A DNA stretch of 64,000 bases from G963675935 sp963823895. Lineage in GTDB: Bacteria; Planctomycetota; Planctomycetia; Pirellulales; Thermoguttaceae. The stretch spans positions 1 through 64,000 of the forward strand of contig CAWGNG010000034.1 of the NCBI GenBank assembly GCA_963823895.1, read 5' to 3'. The notes beneath the pieces were generated by a model. That model saw only the letters and a list, made by a program, of their open reading frames with translations, was not told the origin of the DNA and searched no databases. How positions within the stretch are numbered: position 1 is the stretch's first letter; every line of letters begins with the position of its first letter. Shown in pieces: positions 34,338 to 43,060 of the stretch. The position numbers were made by a program, and so were the translations under genes.

Positions 34338-34999
34338 TGCTTCTTCTCCTTGAAGACAAGTTGGCAGTCGTCTCATCGGCCGCTATCGAGCCGCGGATTA
34401 AGCCAATTGTCCAGCATCCTGCTGGTAGTGAAAACGTGTCCCCAAATGCTCGTAACAGATGTGACGGCAAAATTTCTTGCCCAATGATGTTCCACGGAAT
34501 CGTCGGTGTGTTTCGTCAACGTCGCGTCGCGCACAACCGCGCCGCTCGGCACGCGACGAAACCGAACGTGCCGCTCAAAACTCCTCCACGACTCTTGTTT
34601 GCCGTAAGGGGGCTGGCGGATATTCCTATTATGCACCGCCACGCCCCACGGGCCAAGCGGAGTCTTCTCCGATCCGCTCGCCACGACACTTCTCACTATA
34701 CGGTCGCCAGCCGACGCCAGTTCAAAGCCTCGGCTCCTCGGCCCGACGCCAAGACGCAAGCCAAGACCGGGATGACCTTTAGATCAACAGCACCTCGCAG
34801 CTTGACGGGGATTGCCCGCCGTGGGATTATAGGCGGCTGTCGAAGACTGGACAAGATCGATCGCAATGGCGTAGCCCCCACTGTAGACGGGCAGTGCAGT
34901 TTCATGGTTTGCCGCGGAACCGCCGCTGCGCCTACGGGTTTACTAGGGCTGTAGGATACATGTGGGTCCACTTCCCTTTCAGTTTTGAGGAGACATGCA
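34338..34999. other. 660-base intergenic region with no recognised gene
   Basis: Open frames on both strands here (for example 34337-34954 plus and 34373-34759 minus) lack start signals, domains and a plausible amino-acid composition. No palindrome family was found. A promoter for the EF-hand gene is expected near the right end. Confidence 0.4.
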
Positions 35000-36442
35000 A
35001 TGCAGAGGATTTTTGGGGCTTTGGCGATGGCCGTGGCGGTCGTCGCGCTGCCGCAGTTTGCGGCGGCACAGGATGGAAAACGGCCCGAGAGGCCCAACCC
35101 CGAGGTGATGTTCAACCGCCTCGACGTAAACCACGATGGTGTAATCACCCCGAACGAAGTTCCGGCGGGCATGCCCGAACGGCTGAAGAACTTGCTCCTT
35201 CAGACCATCAAGAATCACGGCGGCAAGCTGACCAAGGCGGAGTTGGTCGAGGCCATCAATCGTCATCGCGAAAGCCGCTCGGAAGGCCACGGCGGTTTCA
35301 CTAAGGTCGGTGCCGGAACGCTGACCCTCGGCGGCGCGAATCGGTTCGCGGGCGCGACAACCGTGCATACGGGAGGGGCAGGATTCGGAGGCCCGGGCCA
35401 ACACCCGATGGGGCCGTTCTTTGCGGCAAGAGGCCCGGCGATGCCGGGGATGCCGGGAATGCCCGGCTTTCCACCCGGCCCGCGGCCCGAAGCCAAGCCG
35501 CCGACCAGTGCGAACGGCACGGGCACACTGGTCGTTAACGGCAACCTGATTATCAACGGCGGCACCGTAATCATCAACGGCGGCACGCTCGTCGTCGGCG
35601 GCCCCGCCGGGGCTCTCAAGGGCGCCGCCACACCAGGCCGCCCAACGGCCAGGCCGATGGGCAGAGGCGCAACGTTCCCCATGTTCAACGCCCGGGCGAT
35701 TTTCGATCGTCTCGACACGAACCATGACGGCAAACTCAGTTTCGAGGAGTTCGCCGTCGGCGTGCGTCATCTCCACGCCTTCTTGGCGGCGAAAATGGGT
35801 GAACTACAGCGGCCGTTCTGGGATCGAATGCGCTCGTTCGGCAAGAGAATGGGCCAATTCCGCGGCCAATTCGGCCACCCCGGCATGGGGCCAATGGGCG
35901 GTCGTCCCGGTATGGGGCCGATGGGTCAGCATTCCGGCATGGGGGCGATGGGCGGCCATCCCGGCATGGGGCCGATGGGAATGGTCAGAGCATTCGGCGG
36001 CCATCAGGGGCCCGGTGACGGCAAAGTGCTGGTCCGAGTCTTTATGGGCGCCGATGGCGGTAAGCACGGCGTGAAGAAGCCCGCAGTAGCGTGCAGCAAG
36101 TGCGGGGCGAAAACGCCTGAGGCCTGCACCTGCGGGAAGAAGCACGAGGCGAAGAAGTGCGAAGCGAAGAAGTGCGAAGCGAAGAAGTGCGAAGCGAAGA
36201 AGTGCGAAGCGAAGAAGTGCGAAGCGAAGAAGTGCGAAGCGAAGAAGTGCGAAGCGAAGAAGTGCGAAGAGAAGAAGTGCGAAGAGAAGAAGTGCGAAGA
36301 GAAGAAGTGCGAGGCGGGTAAGTCCGCCGGTCATCGATCGATCGAAGAGCGGTTGACCGCGCTGGAAACGCAACAGGCGGAGATTCTGAAATTGCTACGG
36401 TCGGTAACAAAGCCCGACCACCACGGCCGGGGCGCAAGATAA
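35000..36442 (+). CDS. secreted EF-hand protein with PATR-like segment and KKCEA tandem repeats
   Basis: 480 residues from ATG 35000, with GAGGAG at 34987-34992. Order: signal peptide (MQRIFGALAMAVAVVALPQF); EF-hand loop DVNHDGVITPNE (about 42-53); an autotransporter-repeat-like stretch GAGTLTLGGANRFAGATTVH; Met/Pro/Gly-rich linkers; GTLVVNGNLIINGGTVIING; a second EF-hand DTNHDGKLSFEE (about 236-247); GMGPMGG-type repeats; a CSKCGAKTPEACTCGKK metal-like knot; then 12 pentapeptides KKHEA/KKCEA/KKCEE (about 380-439); and a final coiled coil SIEERLTALETQQAEILKLL. Calcium binding is likely. The Cys-Lys-Glu tail could cross-link or bind metal. Confidence 0.75.
   Translation: MQRIFGALAMAVAVVALPQFAAAQDGKRPERPNPEVMFNRLDVNHDGVITPNEVPAGMPERLKNLLLQTIKNHGGKLTKAELVEAINRHRESRSEGHGGFTKVGAGTLTLGGANRFAGATTVHTGGAGFGGPGQHPMGPFFAARGPAMPGMPGMPGFPPGPRPEAKPPTSANGTGTLVVNGNLIINGGTVIINGGTLVVGGPAGALKGAATPGRPTARPMGRGATFPMFNARAIFDRLDTNHDGKLSFEEFAVGVRHLHAFLAAKMGELQRPFWDRMRSFGKRMGQFRGQFGHPGMGPMGGRPGMGPMGQHSGMGAMGGHPGMGPMGMVRAFGGHQGPGDGKVLVRVFMGADGGKHGVKKPAVACSKCGAKTPEACTCGKKHEAKKCEAKKCEAKKCEAKKCEAKKCEAKKCEAKKCEAKKCEEKKCEEKKCEEKKCEAGKSAGHRSIEERLTALETQQAEILKLLRSVTKPDHHGRGAR
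36137..36316 (+). repeat. 15-bp tandem repeat encoding KKCEA
   Basis: Twelve in-frame units of AAGAAGTGCGAAGCG type: one KKHEA, seven KKCEA, three KKCEE and one final KKCEA. Near-identity of the units at the DNA level suggests recent slippage expansion. Confidence 0.92.
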
Positions 36443-36472
36443 CCTGCCGCGGCGACCGTTAGTCAAGCACCT

Positions 36473-36529
36473 GTTGGGGTGGCAGTTGCACTGCCACCCC
36501 GGGTGCGGCAGTGCAACTGCCGCACCAAC
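36473..36529. repeat. family B palindrome (GGGGTGGCAG-TTGCA-CTGCCACCCC), copy 1
   Basis: GTTGGGGTGGCAGTTGCACT then GCCACCCC is followed after only three bases by an inverted relative ending CGCACCAAC. It lies about 30 bases after the EF-hand gene. Confidence 0.82.
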
Positions 36530-36693
36530 GATCTTCCTAACAAAACTCCCGATAGAACGCCCGGCAAAGGGAAGGATTCTCTTGCCGGGCGTTCCTTGCG
36601 CCCATCTCGGCAATGTCCGCCGAACCCGGCCGGCCAGTCCTCCGTAGTAGTAAGTGAGGGCGCGAGCAGCGGTCCGCGAGCCGGAGCAAATCC

Positions 36694-37107
36694 ATGGGCG
36701 ACGACAACGTATTGATTGGCCGCAATCACTGGGACGTGCCGGTGCGCGTCGAATTGCGGGCCTATTTGCGCTTCGGTCGGCGGATGGATCACCAGTTGCG
36801 GCGGCTGGTTCTTCGCTGGGCGCACACGGCCGCGCCCGACTCGCGCCAACGGCGATCGAACCCCTTCAGGTCTACAACAACGAGCCGTGAATCGCGGTCA
36901 GAAGCCGAACTGACGGCTGTCCCCGGCGCGGCAGTAACGCCAAGCCCCACTGTCTGTGCCGCGCCGGGGAATTCCAAACGGCACTTTGGGATGGCTTCCG
37001 GGCGACACGGTGTCCGGTGGGGCAGACATTCTTGTCTGCCAGATGCGCCGCCGTTTCTCGCGGCAGACAGGAATGTCCGCCCCACCGCGGCGAGAAATGC
37101 CGATTAG
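36694..37107 (+). CDS. possible small hypothetical protein running into a repeat
   Basis: ATG 36694 has GGAG seven bases upstream. The first 60 residues (MGDDNVLIGRNHWDVPVRVE, LRAYLRFGRRMDHQLRRLVL, RWAHTAAPDSRQRRS) look protein-like and end in a basic WAHTAAP motif. From about residue 107 the frame is made of the family A palindrome (WGRHSCLPD..., ADRNVRPTA). Either the true stop has been lost through the repeat insertion or this is not a gene. No family recognised. Confidence 0.4.
   Translation: MGDDNVLIGRNHWDVPVRVELRAYLRFGRRMDHQLRRLVLRWAHTAAPDSRQRRSNPFRSTTTSRESRSEAELTAVPGAAVTPSPTVCAAPGNSKRHFGMASGRHGVRWGRHSCLPDAPPFLAADRNVRPTAARNAD
37016..37086. repeat. family A palindrome, copy 4
   Basis: GGTGGGGCAGACATTCTTGT then CTGCC, a 20-base spacer and the inverted copy (one change, TCCGC). 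It lies just after ilvD's stop on the other strand. Upstream GGCGACACGGTGTCC text is shared with copy 5 at the opposite end of ilvD. Confidence 0.85.
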
Positions 37108-38936
37108 TCCCACTTTAGCACGGCGCCGGTGTCAGCGCTGGTGGCCAAGGCGGCGTACTTGCCGAGGCAGCCGGTGGTGTAGCGCGGCGGGCGCGGTTTC
37201 CACTGCTTCGCCCGGCGGGCGAGTTCTTCCTCGCTGAGTCGAACGGCTAGCTTGTGGGCGGGGATGTCGATGTCGATGATGTCGCCCGCTTGCAGCAGGG
37301 CGATCGGCCCGCCCGCGGCGGCTTCGGGACTGACGTGGCCGATGCAAGCGCCGGCGGTTCCGCCGGAGAATCGCCCGTCGGTAATCAGCGCCACGCGGTC
37401 GTCGAGCCCGACGCCCTTGATCGCGGAGGTTGGGGCGAGCATCTCCTGCATTCCCGGTCCGCCGCGCGGGCCTTCATAGCGAATCACCACGACGTCGCCC
37501 GCCTTGACCTGTCCGCCGACGATTCCCTCGTACGCCGCGGTTTCGGCGTCGAAAATCACGGCGGGGCCGGAGTGTTTCCGCATTTCCGGGCGGACGCCGG
37601 CGGCCTTGACCACCGCCCCCTTCGGCGCCAAATTGCCGTAGAGGATCACCAGCCCGCCCTCCTGGCTGTATGCCCTTTCGACCTCGCGGATGCAGTCGAA
37701 CGGGTCGAAGCCGAGGTCGGCCGGCGTCAGATCGCGGATCGAGTTGGCCCGCCGCGGGGCGGTCATCCCTTCGGCCGTCCGCACGCCGGCGGCAGTGACC
37801 GCGGCCAGTTCCAACGCCTCTTCCTTGACGCTATCGGCGCGAATGTCGTAGTCGGCGATGTTCTCGCCGAGCGTCTTGCCGGTCGCGGTGGGGCAATCGA
37901 CTTTCAACAAGCCGGGCCGCCCGCGGCCGATCGAGCCGAGAATCGTGTGAATGCCGCCGGCATTGTGGACGTCCTCGACGTGATACTTGCTGCTGGGCGC
38001 CACCTTGCAGATGTTCGGCGTGCGGCAGCTCAATTGGTTGATGCGGTCCATGCCGTATTCGACGCCGGCCTCGCGGGCGATCGCCAGCATGTGCAGGACG
38101 GTGTTCGTGCTGCCGCCCATCGCCATGTCGAGAACCATCGAGTTGTCGATCGAGTCGGCCGTAACGATCTCGCGGGGGAGCAGGCCGTGGCCTTCGCCCT
38201 GTTTGTCGAATTGCAAGGCCATCTCGACGATCCGCTCGGCGGCGCGGCGATAGAGCAGCTTGCGATCGGCGCTGGTGGCCAGCAGCGTGCCGTTGGTAGG
38301 CAGGGCCATGCCCAGTGCCTCGCACAGGCAGTTCATGCTGTTGGCCGTAAACAGGCCGGCACACGAGCCGCACGTCGGGCAGCCGGCCCGCTCCAACGCC
38401 AGCAGTTCGGCCGCGCTCACTTTGCCGTCCTGCTTGGCCGCGGCGGCGATGAAAACGTCGATTACGTCGACGCTCTTTCCGTCGGGCGTCCGTCCGGCCT
38501 CCATCGGACCGCCGCTGACGAAGATCGTCGGAATGTTGCAGCGCAAGGCGCCCATCAACATGCCGGGTATGATCTTGTCGCAGTTCGGAATGCAGATCAT
38601 CGCGTCGAACCCGTGCGCGCGGATCATCGTCTCGACCGAATCGGCGATCAACTCGCGGCTAGGCAACGAAAACTTCATCCCCTCGTGCCCCATCGCAATC
38701 CCGTCGTCCACGCCGATCGTGTTGAAGATGAACGGCACTCCCCCCGCCTCGCGCACGCACTGCTTCACCAGTTGGCCGACTTTGTCGAGATGCACGTGGC
38801 CGGGAATGATATCGACGTGGCTGTTGCAGACGGCGATAAAGGGTTTGCCGAAATCGTCGTCGCCCACTCCGACCGCGCGTAGAAGGCTTCGATGGGGGGC
38901 TCTGGCGTCGCCCAGCTTGATCGTGTCGGATCGCAT
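37104..38936 (-). CDS. ilvD: dihydroxy-acid dehydratase
   Basis: IlvD dehydrates 2,3-dihydroxy-isovalerate and -methylvalerate in valine, isoleucine and leucine synthesis. 610 residues from ATG 38936, with AGGAG eight bases upstream. The longer frame from 39029 adds palindrome-derived residues. Iron-sulfur cysteines appear in AVCNSHVD, ICIPNCDKIIPGM and CPTCGSCAGLFTANSMNCL. The C-terminal Gly-rich RYEGPRGGPGMQEMLAPTSA and LITDGRFSGGTAGACIGHVS blocks are typical. Both ends of the gene are flanked by family A palindromes preceded by the same GGCGACAC...TGTCC leader text. Confidence 0.96.
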   Translation of the reverse strand: MRSDTIKLGDARAPHRSLLRAVGVGDDDFGKPFIAVCNSHVDIIPGHVHLDKVGQLVKQCVREAGGVPFIFNTIGVDDGIAMGHEGMKFSLPSRELIADSVETMIRAHGFDAMICIPNCDKIIPGMLMGALRCNIPTIFVSGGPMEAGRTPDGKSVDVIDVFIAAAAKQDGKVSAAELLALERAGCPTCGSCAGLFTANSMNCLCEALGMALPTNGTLLATSADRKLLYRRAAERIVEMALQFDKQGEGHGLLPREIVTADSIDNSMVLDMAMGGSTNTVLHMLAIAREAGVEYGMDRINQLSCRTPNICKVAPSSKYHVEDVHNAGGIHTILGSIGRGRPGLLKVDCPTATGKTLGENIADYDIRADSVKEEALELAAVTAAGVRTAEGMTAPRRANSIRDLTPADLGFDPFDCIREVERAYSQEGGLVILYGNLAPKGAVVKAAGVRPEMRKHSGPAVIFDAETAAYEGIVGGQVKAGDVVVIRYEGPRGGPGMQEMLAPTSAIKGVGLDDRVALITDGRFSGGTAGACIGHVSPEAAAGGPIALLQAGDIIDIDIPAHKLAVRLSEEELARRAKQWKPRPPRYTTGCLGKYAALATSADTGAVLKWD

Positions 38937-39015
38937 GAAAAAAGCTCCTGGAAGGGGGAAAAATCCGCTATCCCGCATTTCTCGCCACACGGGGAAAACG
39001 GGCGACACTGTGTCC

Positions 39016-39085
39016 GGTGGGGCAGACATTCCTGTCTGCCGGATGTGCCGCCCTTTCTTGGGCAGACAGGAATGTCTGCCCCACC
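39016..39085. repeat. family A palindrome, copy 5
   Basis: GGTGGGGCAGACATTCCTGT then CTGCC, a 20-base spacer and a perfect inverted copy. Confidence 0.87.
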
Positions 39086-39164
39086 TTGGTGAAAAATGCG
39101 GCTATCTCATTGTAAGTCACTCGGACGCCGATGGGTAGGAGTAGCGTCATCGCTGGTCGAGCGC

Positions 39165-39258
39165 GTTGGGGTGGCACTTCGCGTTGGGGTGGCAGTTGTA
39201 CTGCCACCCCTGAATTGGCGGCGTTTTCCGGGGGTGGCATTGCAACTGCCACCCCAAC
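39165..39258. repeat. family B palindrome, copy 2, with a partial third arm
   Basis: GTTGGGGTGGCACTTC (39165-39180) is followed by the full arm GTTGGGGTGGCAGTTGTACT then GCCACCCC, a spacer of about 23 bases and the inverted arm ending CACCCCAAC. The additional 5' half-arm looks like a nested partial copy. Copies 5A and 2B fill the 464-base gap 38937-39400. Confidence 0.82.
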
Positions 39259-39400
39259 AAGCATCCTGTCATCCCTGATCGAGTAGACTACGCAGTCGAA
39301 ATTGTTGGACTATGGCCGCTCAAAGGCGAGTGAAACCAGAGGAGCGCCCAGAAAGGCGACTTCTTCAACCGGCCTGAACGATTGCCTCATGGCGTCGAAG

Positions 39401-40183
39401 CTACGCCGCCTGTCGTCGCCACGCATAGCCGAGAAGGCCGATTACCCCGATGCTGAGTAGAATGAAAGTAGAGGGTTCGGGGATGATGCTAAGCTGCTTG
39501 TCCTTGCTAATGATGAGGCTGGATCCTGCCCCGATGCTCGTGTCCCATTGAAACGCCCAGGCCAAATCGCCGTTGGTCTGGCTGCCGTTGTCGTTGAGAA
39601 GTCCAGATTGCAGATCGGCCAAAACATCCTGCTGGAATCCCGCTTCGTAGCGGGAAGGTATGGGTACGTCCGCGGTTTCCGAGACCGCCAGGTCGCCATT
39701 ACTCTGTATGGCGGTGTTGCCCCCGCTAATTGACACGGACGTGTTCAGCGGCGTGCCCAGCAGGTTGAGATTCACAAACTCCCAGAAGTGGAAATTCAAA
39801 GGGGCAGACGAAGTGTTGGTAATCCTGATGAGCTCGGGAACGTCAGACTGTTCGTAGCCGGGGGCCGCCCCATATAGCGTCCAATCGACGTCGATCTTGA
39901 ATCCCGAACCCGTATAAGTCGCTTTCAATTCATTAGGACTAACAATGCTGGAACTGGATAGCGTCAGCGTGTTGACCCGCTGCACGGAACCACTGCCCAA
40001 CTGATACCAAAACGACTGTTCGTAAAGTTGATTCACGCCGTTGACCGTCCAACCGTCCATTCCCAGTCCGGTGCTGCTGAGATCAAAACTTGTGGTCGAA
40101 TTGCCGTCGGTCAGAATTTCTGCCGGCGCCAGCGTTGCCGTGCAGAGGACGATCAAAGCTGCTGCAAAGAGATTGGTCTTCAT
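39401..40183 (-). CDS. PEP-CTERM sorted exported protein
   Basis: 260 residues. Signal peptide MKTNLFAAALIVLCTATLAP, then a beta-rich body (STTSFDLSSTGLGMDGWTVN, ITNTSSAPLNFHFWEFVNLN). It ends with the exosortase signal IPEPSTFILLSIGVIGLLGY followed by AWRRQAA: PEP motif, hydrophobic helix and basic tail. The exosortase at 46724 is the obvious processing enzyme. The product is presumably released to, or anchored in, the exopolysaccharide layer. Confidence 0.88.
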   Translation of the reverse strand: MKTNLFAAALIVLCTATLAPAEILTDGNSTTSFDLSSTGLGMDGWTVNGVNQLYEQSFWYQLGSGSVQRVNTLTLSSSSIVSPNELKATYTGSGFKIDVDWTLYGAAPGYEQSDVPELIRITNTSSAPLNFHFWEFVNLNLLGTPLNTSVSISGGNTAIQSNGDLAVSETADVPIPSRYEAGFQQDVLADLQSGLLNDNGSQTNGDLAWAFQWDTSIGAGSSLIISKDKQLSIIPEPSTFILLSIGVIGLLGYAWRRQAA

Positions 40184-40530
40184 TGCCGATTCCCCCCCCG
40201 AGTCGATGCCCCCGTGTTGCCGTCAGCGCTTTCTCCACAATTGGCCCTGACAATGGCCTGGATAATCAGGATAAACTGAGAATAGCAGTTCTGACGAAAA
40301 CGTCAAGTAGCTAGAAGGGCGACCACGTAAGAATTATTGTAAATCGGCTCTGTTGAGGGGGGAAACCGCTCGGAAATGTCCCCAGTCGGGTGGGAAAAGG
40401 CGACCGGGGACACGGGAACCAGCCTGATCCTCGCGTGGTTTGCCACGTGCGAGTTGCGTGGAATTCGGATTCTCGCCGCGGCCAGCGCGGCTTTGCGGAA
40501 GAAAGCCCGCCACGCCGTACGAAGTAACGA
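40184..40530. other. 350-base intergenic region
   Basis: It holds the promoter region of the PEP-CTERM gene and one short inverted repeat: GTCCCCAGTCG (40378-40388) with CGACCGGGGAC (40400-40410). No gene is recognised. Confidence 0.4.
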
Positions 40531-41004
40531 TCACGATCGCGGCGGGAACAGTCGTTTCTCCATCGCCCAATGAGGGATTGTCACCTCCTCGAATCGATCT
40601 CCGCGTCGGGAATAGCCCGCCCTCTCGTAGAATGCGACCGCAGTCTCGCGGGCGTGGAGAATCATGCGGCGATATCCGCCGCTGCTCGCCCAGGCCTCCG
40701 AAAAATTGACCAGGGCCCGGCCGATTCCGCGCCTTTGCAGTTCAGGCACAACGGCCAACTGCCTCATGCGAACGTCACTTTCGTCCGCCGCGAGAAGCAC
40801 AAGGCAAGCGACCAGACGATCGCCATCGTAGCAGGCCAAATGGTGCGAGTGCTCTTCGGCCTGCAATTCCTCTGTCGAGAACCGAAGGCCGAGAGGTTTG
40901 CGGAGGACCGAGTCCCTCAGATCCACCGTGGCCCAGTATTCGGCAGAACCGTGTGCAACTTCGCGAAATGTCAGATGCCGGCTCGCTCGATTCTCAGATT
41001 CCAT
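40531..41004 (-). CDS. GNAT-family N-acetyltransferase
   Basis: 157 residues. The GNAT core is clear: YDGDRLVACLVLLAADESDV, RMRQLAVVPELQRRGIGRAL with the acetyl-CoA loop QRRGIG, then MILHARETAVAFYERAGYSR. The substrate cannot be predicted. It stands alone between the PEP-CTERM and STAS genes. Confidence 0.88.
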   Translation of the reverse strand: MESENRASRHLTFREVAHGSAEYWATVDLRDSVLRKPLGLRFSTEELQAEEHSHHLACYDGDRLVACLVLLAADESDVRMRQLAVVPELQRRGIGRALVNFSEAWASSGGYRRMILHARETAVAFYERAGYSRRGDRFEEVTIPHWAMEKRLFPPRS

Positions 41005-41048
41005 CAGCGGCTCCCTAGTGCTCTGTCAACCGTGCTTCGGAGCGTTTT

Positions 41049-41119
41049 GTTGGGGTGGCAGTTGTACTGCCACCCCGGTGACCCAGGATCAGGGGTGGCA
41101 GTACAACTGCCACCCCAAC
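41049..41119. repeat. family B palindrome, copy 3
   Basis: GTTGGGGTGGCAGTTGTACT then GCCACCCC, a spacer of about 16 bases and a perfect inverted copy. It is the main feature of the 307-base gap 41005-41311. Confidence 0.87.
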
Positions 41120-41311
41120 TACCAGCCCATCAGCGGCCCCTTAGTCCCTGCGGCAACACGTCACAAGCCGAAACAGCGGACTTGCGATTCAGCCCTCATC
41201 ATCATAGCCGGCCGACGCTGTGGGAAGAAGAAGCGCAAGAGGCCGCCGGGTGTAGTAATGCGGGGTGTCTCCGGCTACAATGGCCGTAAACCAACTCGAA
41301 GGGAGAAGCCT

Positions 41312-41713
41312 ATGGCAGTAATTAAGCACGAGGTCAAAGGGGACGTTCGCGTAATCGCCATCGACATTGTGCGGTTTGTGGATGAGGGGTCGATCGAGCA
41401 GTGCAAGCGAGAGATCATCGAGGTGTTGGACACGACTGAGGAGGGCAACGTGCTGCTGCACTTCGGCCGGGTGACCTTCATGTCCTCCGCCGCCCTCGGC
41501 ATGCTGATCCGCGTCAGCAAGAAGTGCAAAGAGTACGACATCGCGCTGAAGCTGTGCAACATCTCTCCCGATATCCGCCAGGTGTTCAAGATCACCAGCA
41601 TGGACAAGGTGCTCGACATCCACGACGACGCCGCCGGGGCGATGGAGTCGTTCCGGAAAGCCGGCCGGTCCTTCTTTCGCAAGAACCGGCCATCAAGCTA
41701 TGAGGTGACTTGA
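41312..41713 (+). CDS. STAS-domain anti-sigma factor antagonist-like protein
   Basis: 133 residues from ATG 41312 with GGGAG about seven bases upstream. The STAS core: DVRVIAIDIVRFVDEGSIEQ, GNVLLHFGRVTFMSSAALGM, then LCNISPDIRQVFKITSMDKV. The Ser pair in FMSSAALG is the position phosphorylated in SpoIIAA-type antagonists. No partner anti-sigma kinase is adjacent. The transglutaminase gene begins one base after the stop, so the two are probably co-transcribed. Confidence 0.85.
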   Translation: MAVIKHEVKGDVRVIAIDIVRFVDEGSIEQCKREIIEVLDTTEEGNVLLHFGRVTFMSSAALGMLIRVSKKCKEYDIALKLCNISPDIRQVFKITSMDKVLDIHDDAAGAMESFRKAGRSFFRKNRPSSYEVT

Positions 41714-41714
41714 C

Positions 41715-42806
41715 ATGAAGACGACTTTCGCTTGCCTTTTCATCGCGTTCGCCGCGACAGCCGCCTTGGCAGACGGCGCCGCGCCGACAGACGAGCAGGT
41801 CCCGACGCCCTCGTGCGATCGGATCGACTATTTGCACCCCGACGCTTATCTGCCGCTGAATGCCCATTTCGGCGACAAGGGCCATATTATGAAGGTCGCC
41901 GCCACGCTCGGCGGGAAGACCGCGGAGGAGAAACTGGTCTCGATTTCCAAGTGGGTGCATTCCCATCTGACCTACAAAGCCGACTCCCCCTATGAATGGC
42001 GCGATTTTGACCGCCTCGTCCGCGACGGCAACTACGGCGGCTGTGCAGACTACTCGGTGGTGTTCGGCTCGCTGGCTCGCGCGTGCGGCATTCCGACAGT
42101 CTGGGTGAAGACGCTCGACGCCGAATGGATTCGCGACTACAAGACGCTGGGAAAAGAGGGACACTGGAACGGCCACGTATTTCTCGAAATCTATATCCAC
42201 AATCGCTGGATGCTCTTGGACGATACCGCGATGGCGCTCTACGAGGACTACGATCCGAAGATGCGCATCCTGCCGGGCGATCGCTACGCTTACGACAAAG
42301 GGGGCGATCCGTTCGACGTGGTCCTGTCGAGCCGCTGGGAGCTTTGGAAGAAACAGACCCGCGCTCACTTTCGCTATTTCGATCTATCGAACCTGCCGGT
42401 CGGCCAGGGCAGGACGCTCGTAAGCGACACGAAGTATCCCGCCGTGTTTGTCTTCTTTTCGCCCAAAGCGTGGCCGTCCCAAAAGGCGTTGGAGAAGATT
42501 CTCTTCCCCAATCTGACGCACCATCTCACCGGCCGATATCATTCGCTGGCCGACTATCGCGAGCAATTCATCCGCTGGGCAAAAGCCGGGGATACCGTCG
42601 TCTTGCTCCTGCTGCCCGGCGACAAGGACAGCATACCCGCGGAATACCGCGATCTCCTGCCGAAGTCCTGGTCGGAAATGCAAGCGGAAGCCAACCGCAA
42701 AGGCGCGGCCCGCTTCGACGGCGAGAGCCGAAAGATGCACGTCGTCGCCCTGATGGGCAGGAACGAGGGGGAGTTGACGAGTCTCACGCGGAAGACTCGA
42801 TGGTAG
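41715..42806 (+). CDS. secreted transglutaminase-like protein
   Basis: 363 residues with signal peptide MKTTFACLFIAFAATAALAD. The transglutaminase core triad is visible: Cys in GNYGGCADYSVVFGSL (about 103), His in GHWNGHVFLEIYIH (about 155) and Asp in RWMLLDDTAMAL. The C-terminal 150 residues (FVFFSPKAWPSQKALEKIL, VVLLLLPGDKDSIPAEYR) have no recognised domain. Such proteins cleave or transfer amides in the envelope. A 14-codon fragment closely matching its active site lies just downstream (42945-42990). Confidence 0.82.
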   Translation: MKTTFACLFIAFAATAALADGAAPTDEQVPTPSCDRIDYLHPDAYLPLNAHFGDKGHIMKVAATLGGKTAEEKLVSISKWVHSHLTYKADSPYEWRDFDRLVRDGNYGGCADYSVVFGSLARACGIPTVWVKTLDAEWIRDYKTLGKEGHWNGHVFLEIYIHNRWMLLDDTAMALYEDYDPKMRILPGDRYAYDKGGDPFDVVLSSRWELWKKQTRAHFRYFDLSNLPVGQGRTLVSDTKYPAVFVFFSPKAWPSQKALEKILFPNLTHHLTGRYHSLADYREQFIRWAKAGDTVVLLLLPGDKDSIPAEYRDLLPKSWSEMQAEANRKGAARFDGESRKMHVVALMGRNEGELTSLTRKTRW

Positions 42807-42829
42807 ACGAACGATTAGCAGCGGGTCGC

Positions 42830-42932
42830 CAGGATAGCTTGGCTATCGATCGGGGCTGCGAAGTCGCAGAAGTGTCCTCGCGATGAACCGATCCCTCTGC
42901 TGCCTGCCGCATCCCGATAGCCGAGCTATCGG
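42830..42932. repeat. family P palindrome (CCGATAGC-CGA-GCTATCGG)
   Basis: A hairpin around GATAGCTTGGCTATC at 42833-42847 has a related inverted partner CCGATAGCCGAGCTATCGG at 42914-42932. Confidence 0.7.
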
Positions 42933-42943
42933 ACCACCCTCGC

Positions 42944-42990
42944 GATTTCGACCGCCTCGTCCGCGACGACAACTACGGCGGCTGCGCCGC
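42944..42990 (+). pseudogene. remnant of a second transglutaminase active site
   Basis: CGCGATTTCGACCGCCTCGT and following bases read RDFDRLVRDDNYGGCA, against RDFDRLVRDGNYGGCA in the intact gene at 41998-42045. Only three bases differ over about 46. No other part of a transglutaminase flanks it, so it is a short duplicated fragment. Confidence 0.7.
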
Positions 42991-43060
42991 TATCGTGCCG
43001 CGAAACGAAAACGGGTCGCCGCGAAGACGACCCGCTATGCGTCTGCCGTGCTACGGCGGA

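Noticed and set aside
34337..34954. 205-codon plus-strand frame before the EF-hand gene
   Set aside because: No domain, starts opposite the FlgM start codon, low-quality composition; considered non-coding.
36137..36316. Regular short repeat that could be mistaken for a CRISPR array
   Set aside because: Twelve contiguous 15-bp units without spacers, in frame and translated as KKCEA.
37254..38882. 542-codon open frame on the plus strand
   Set aside because: Antisense shadow of ilvD.
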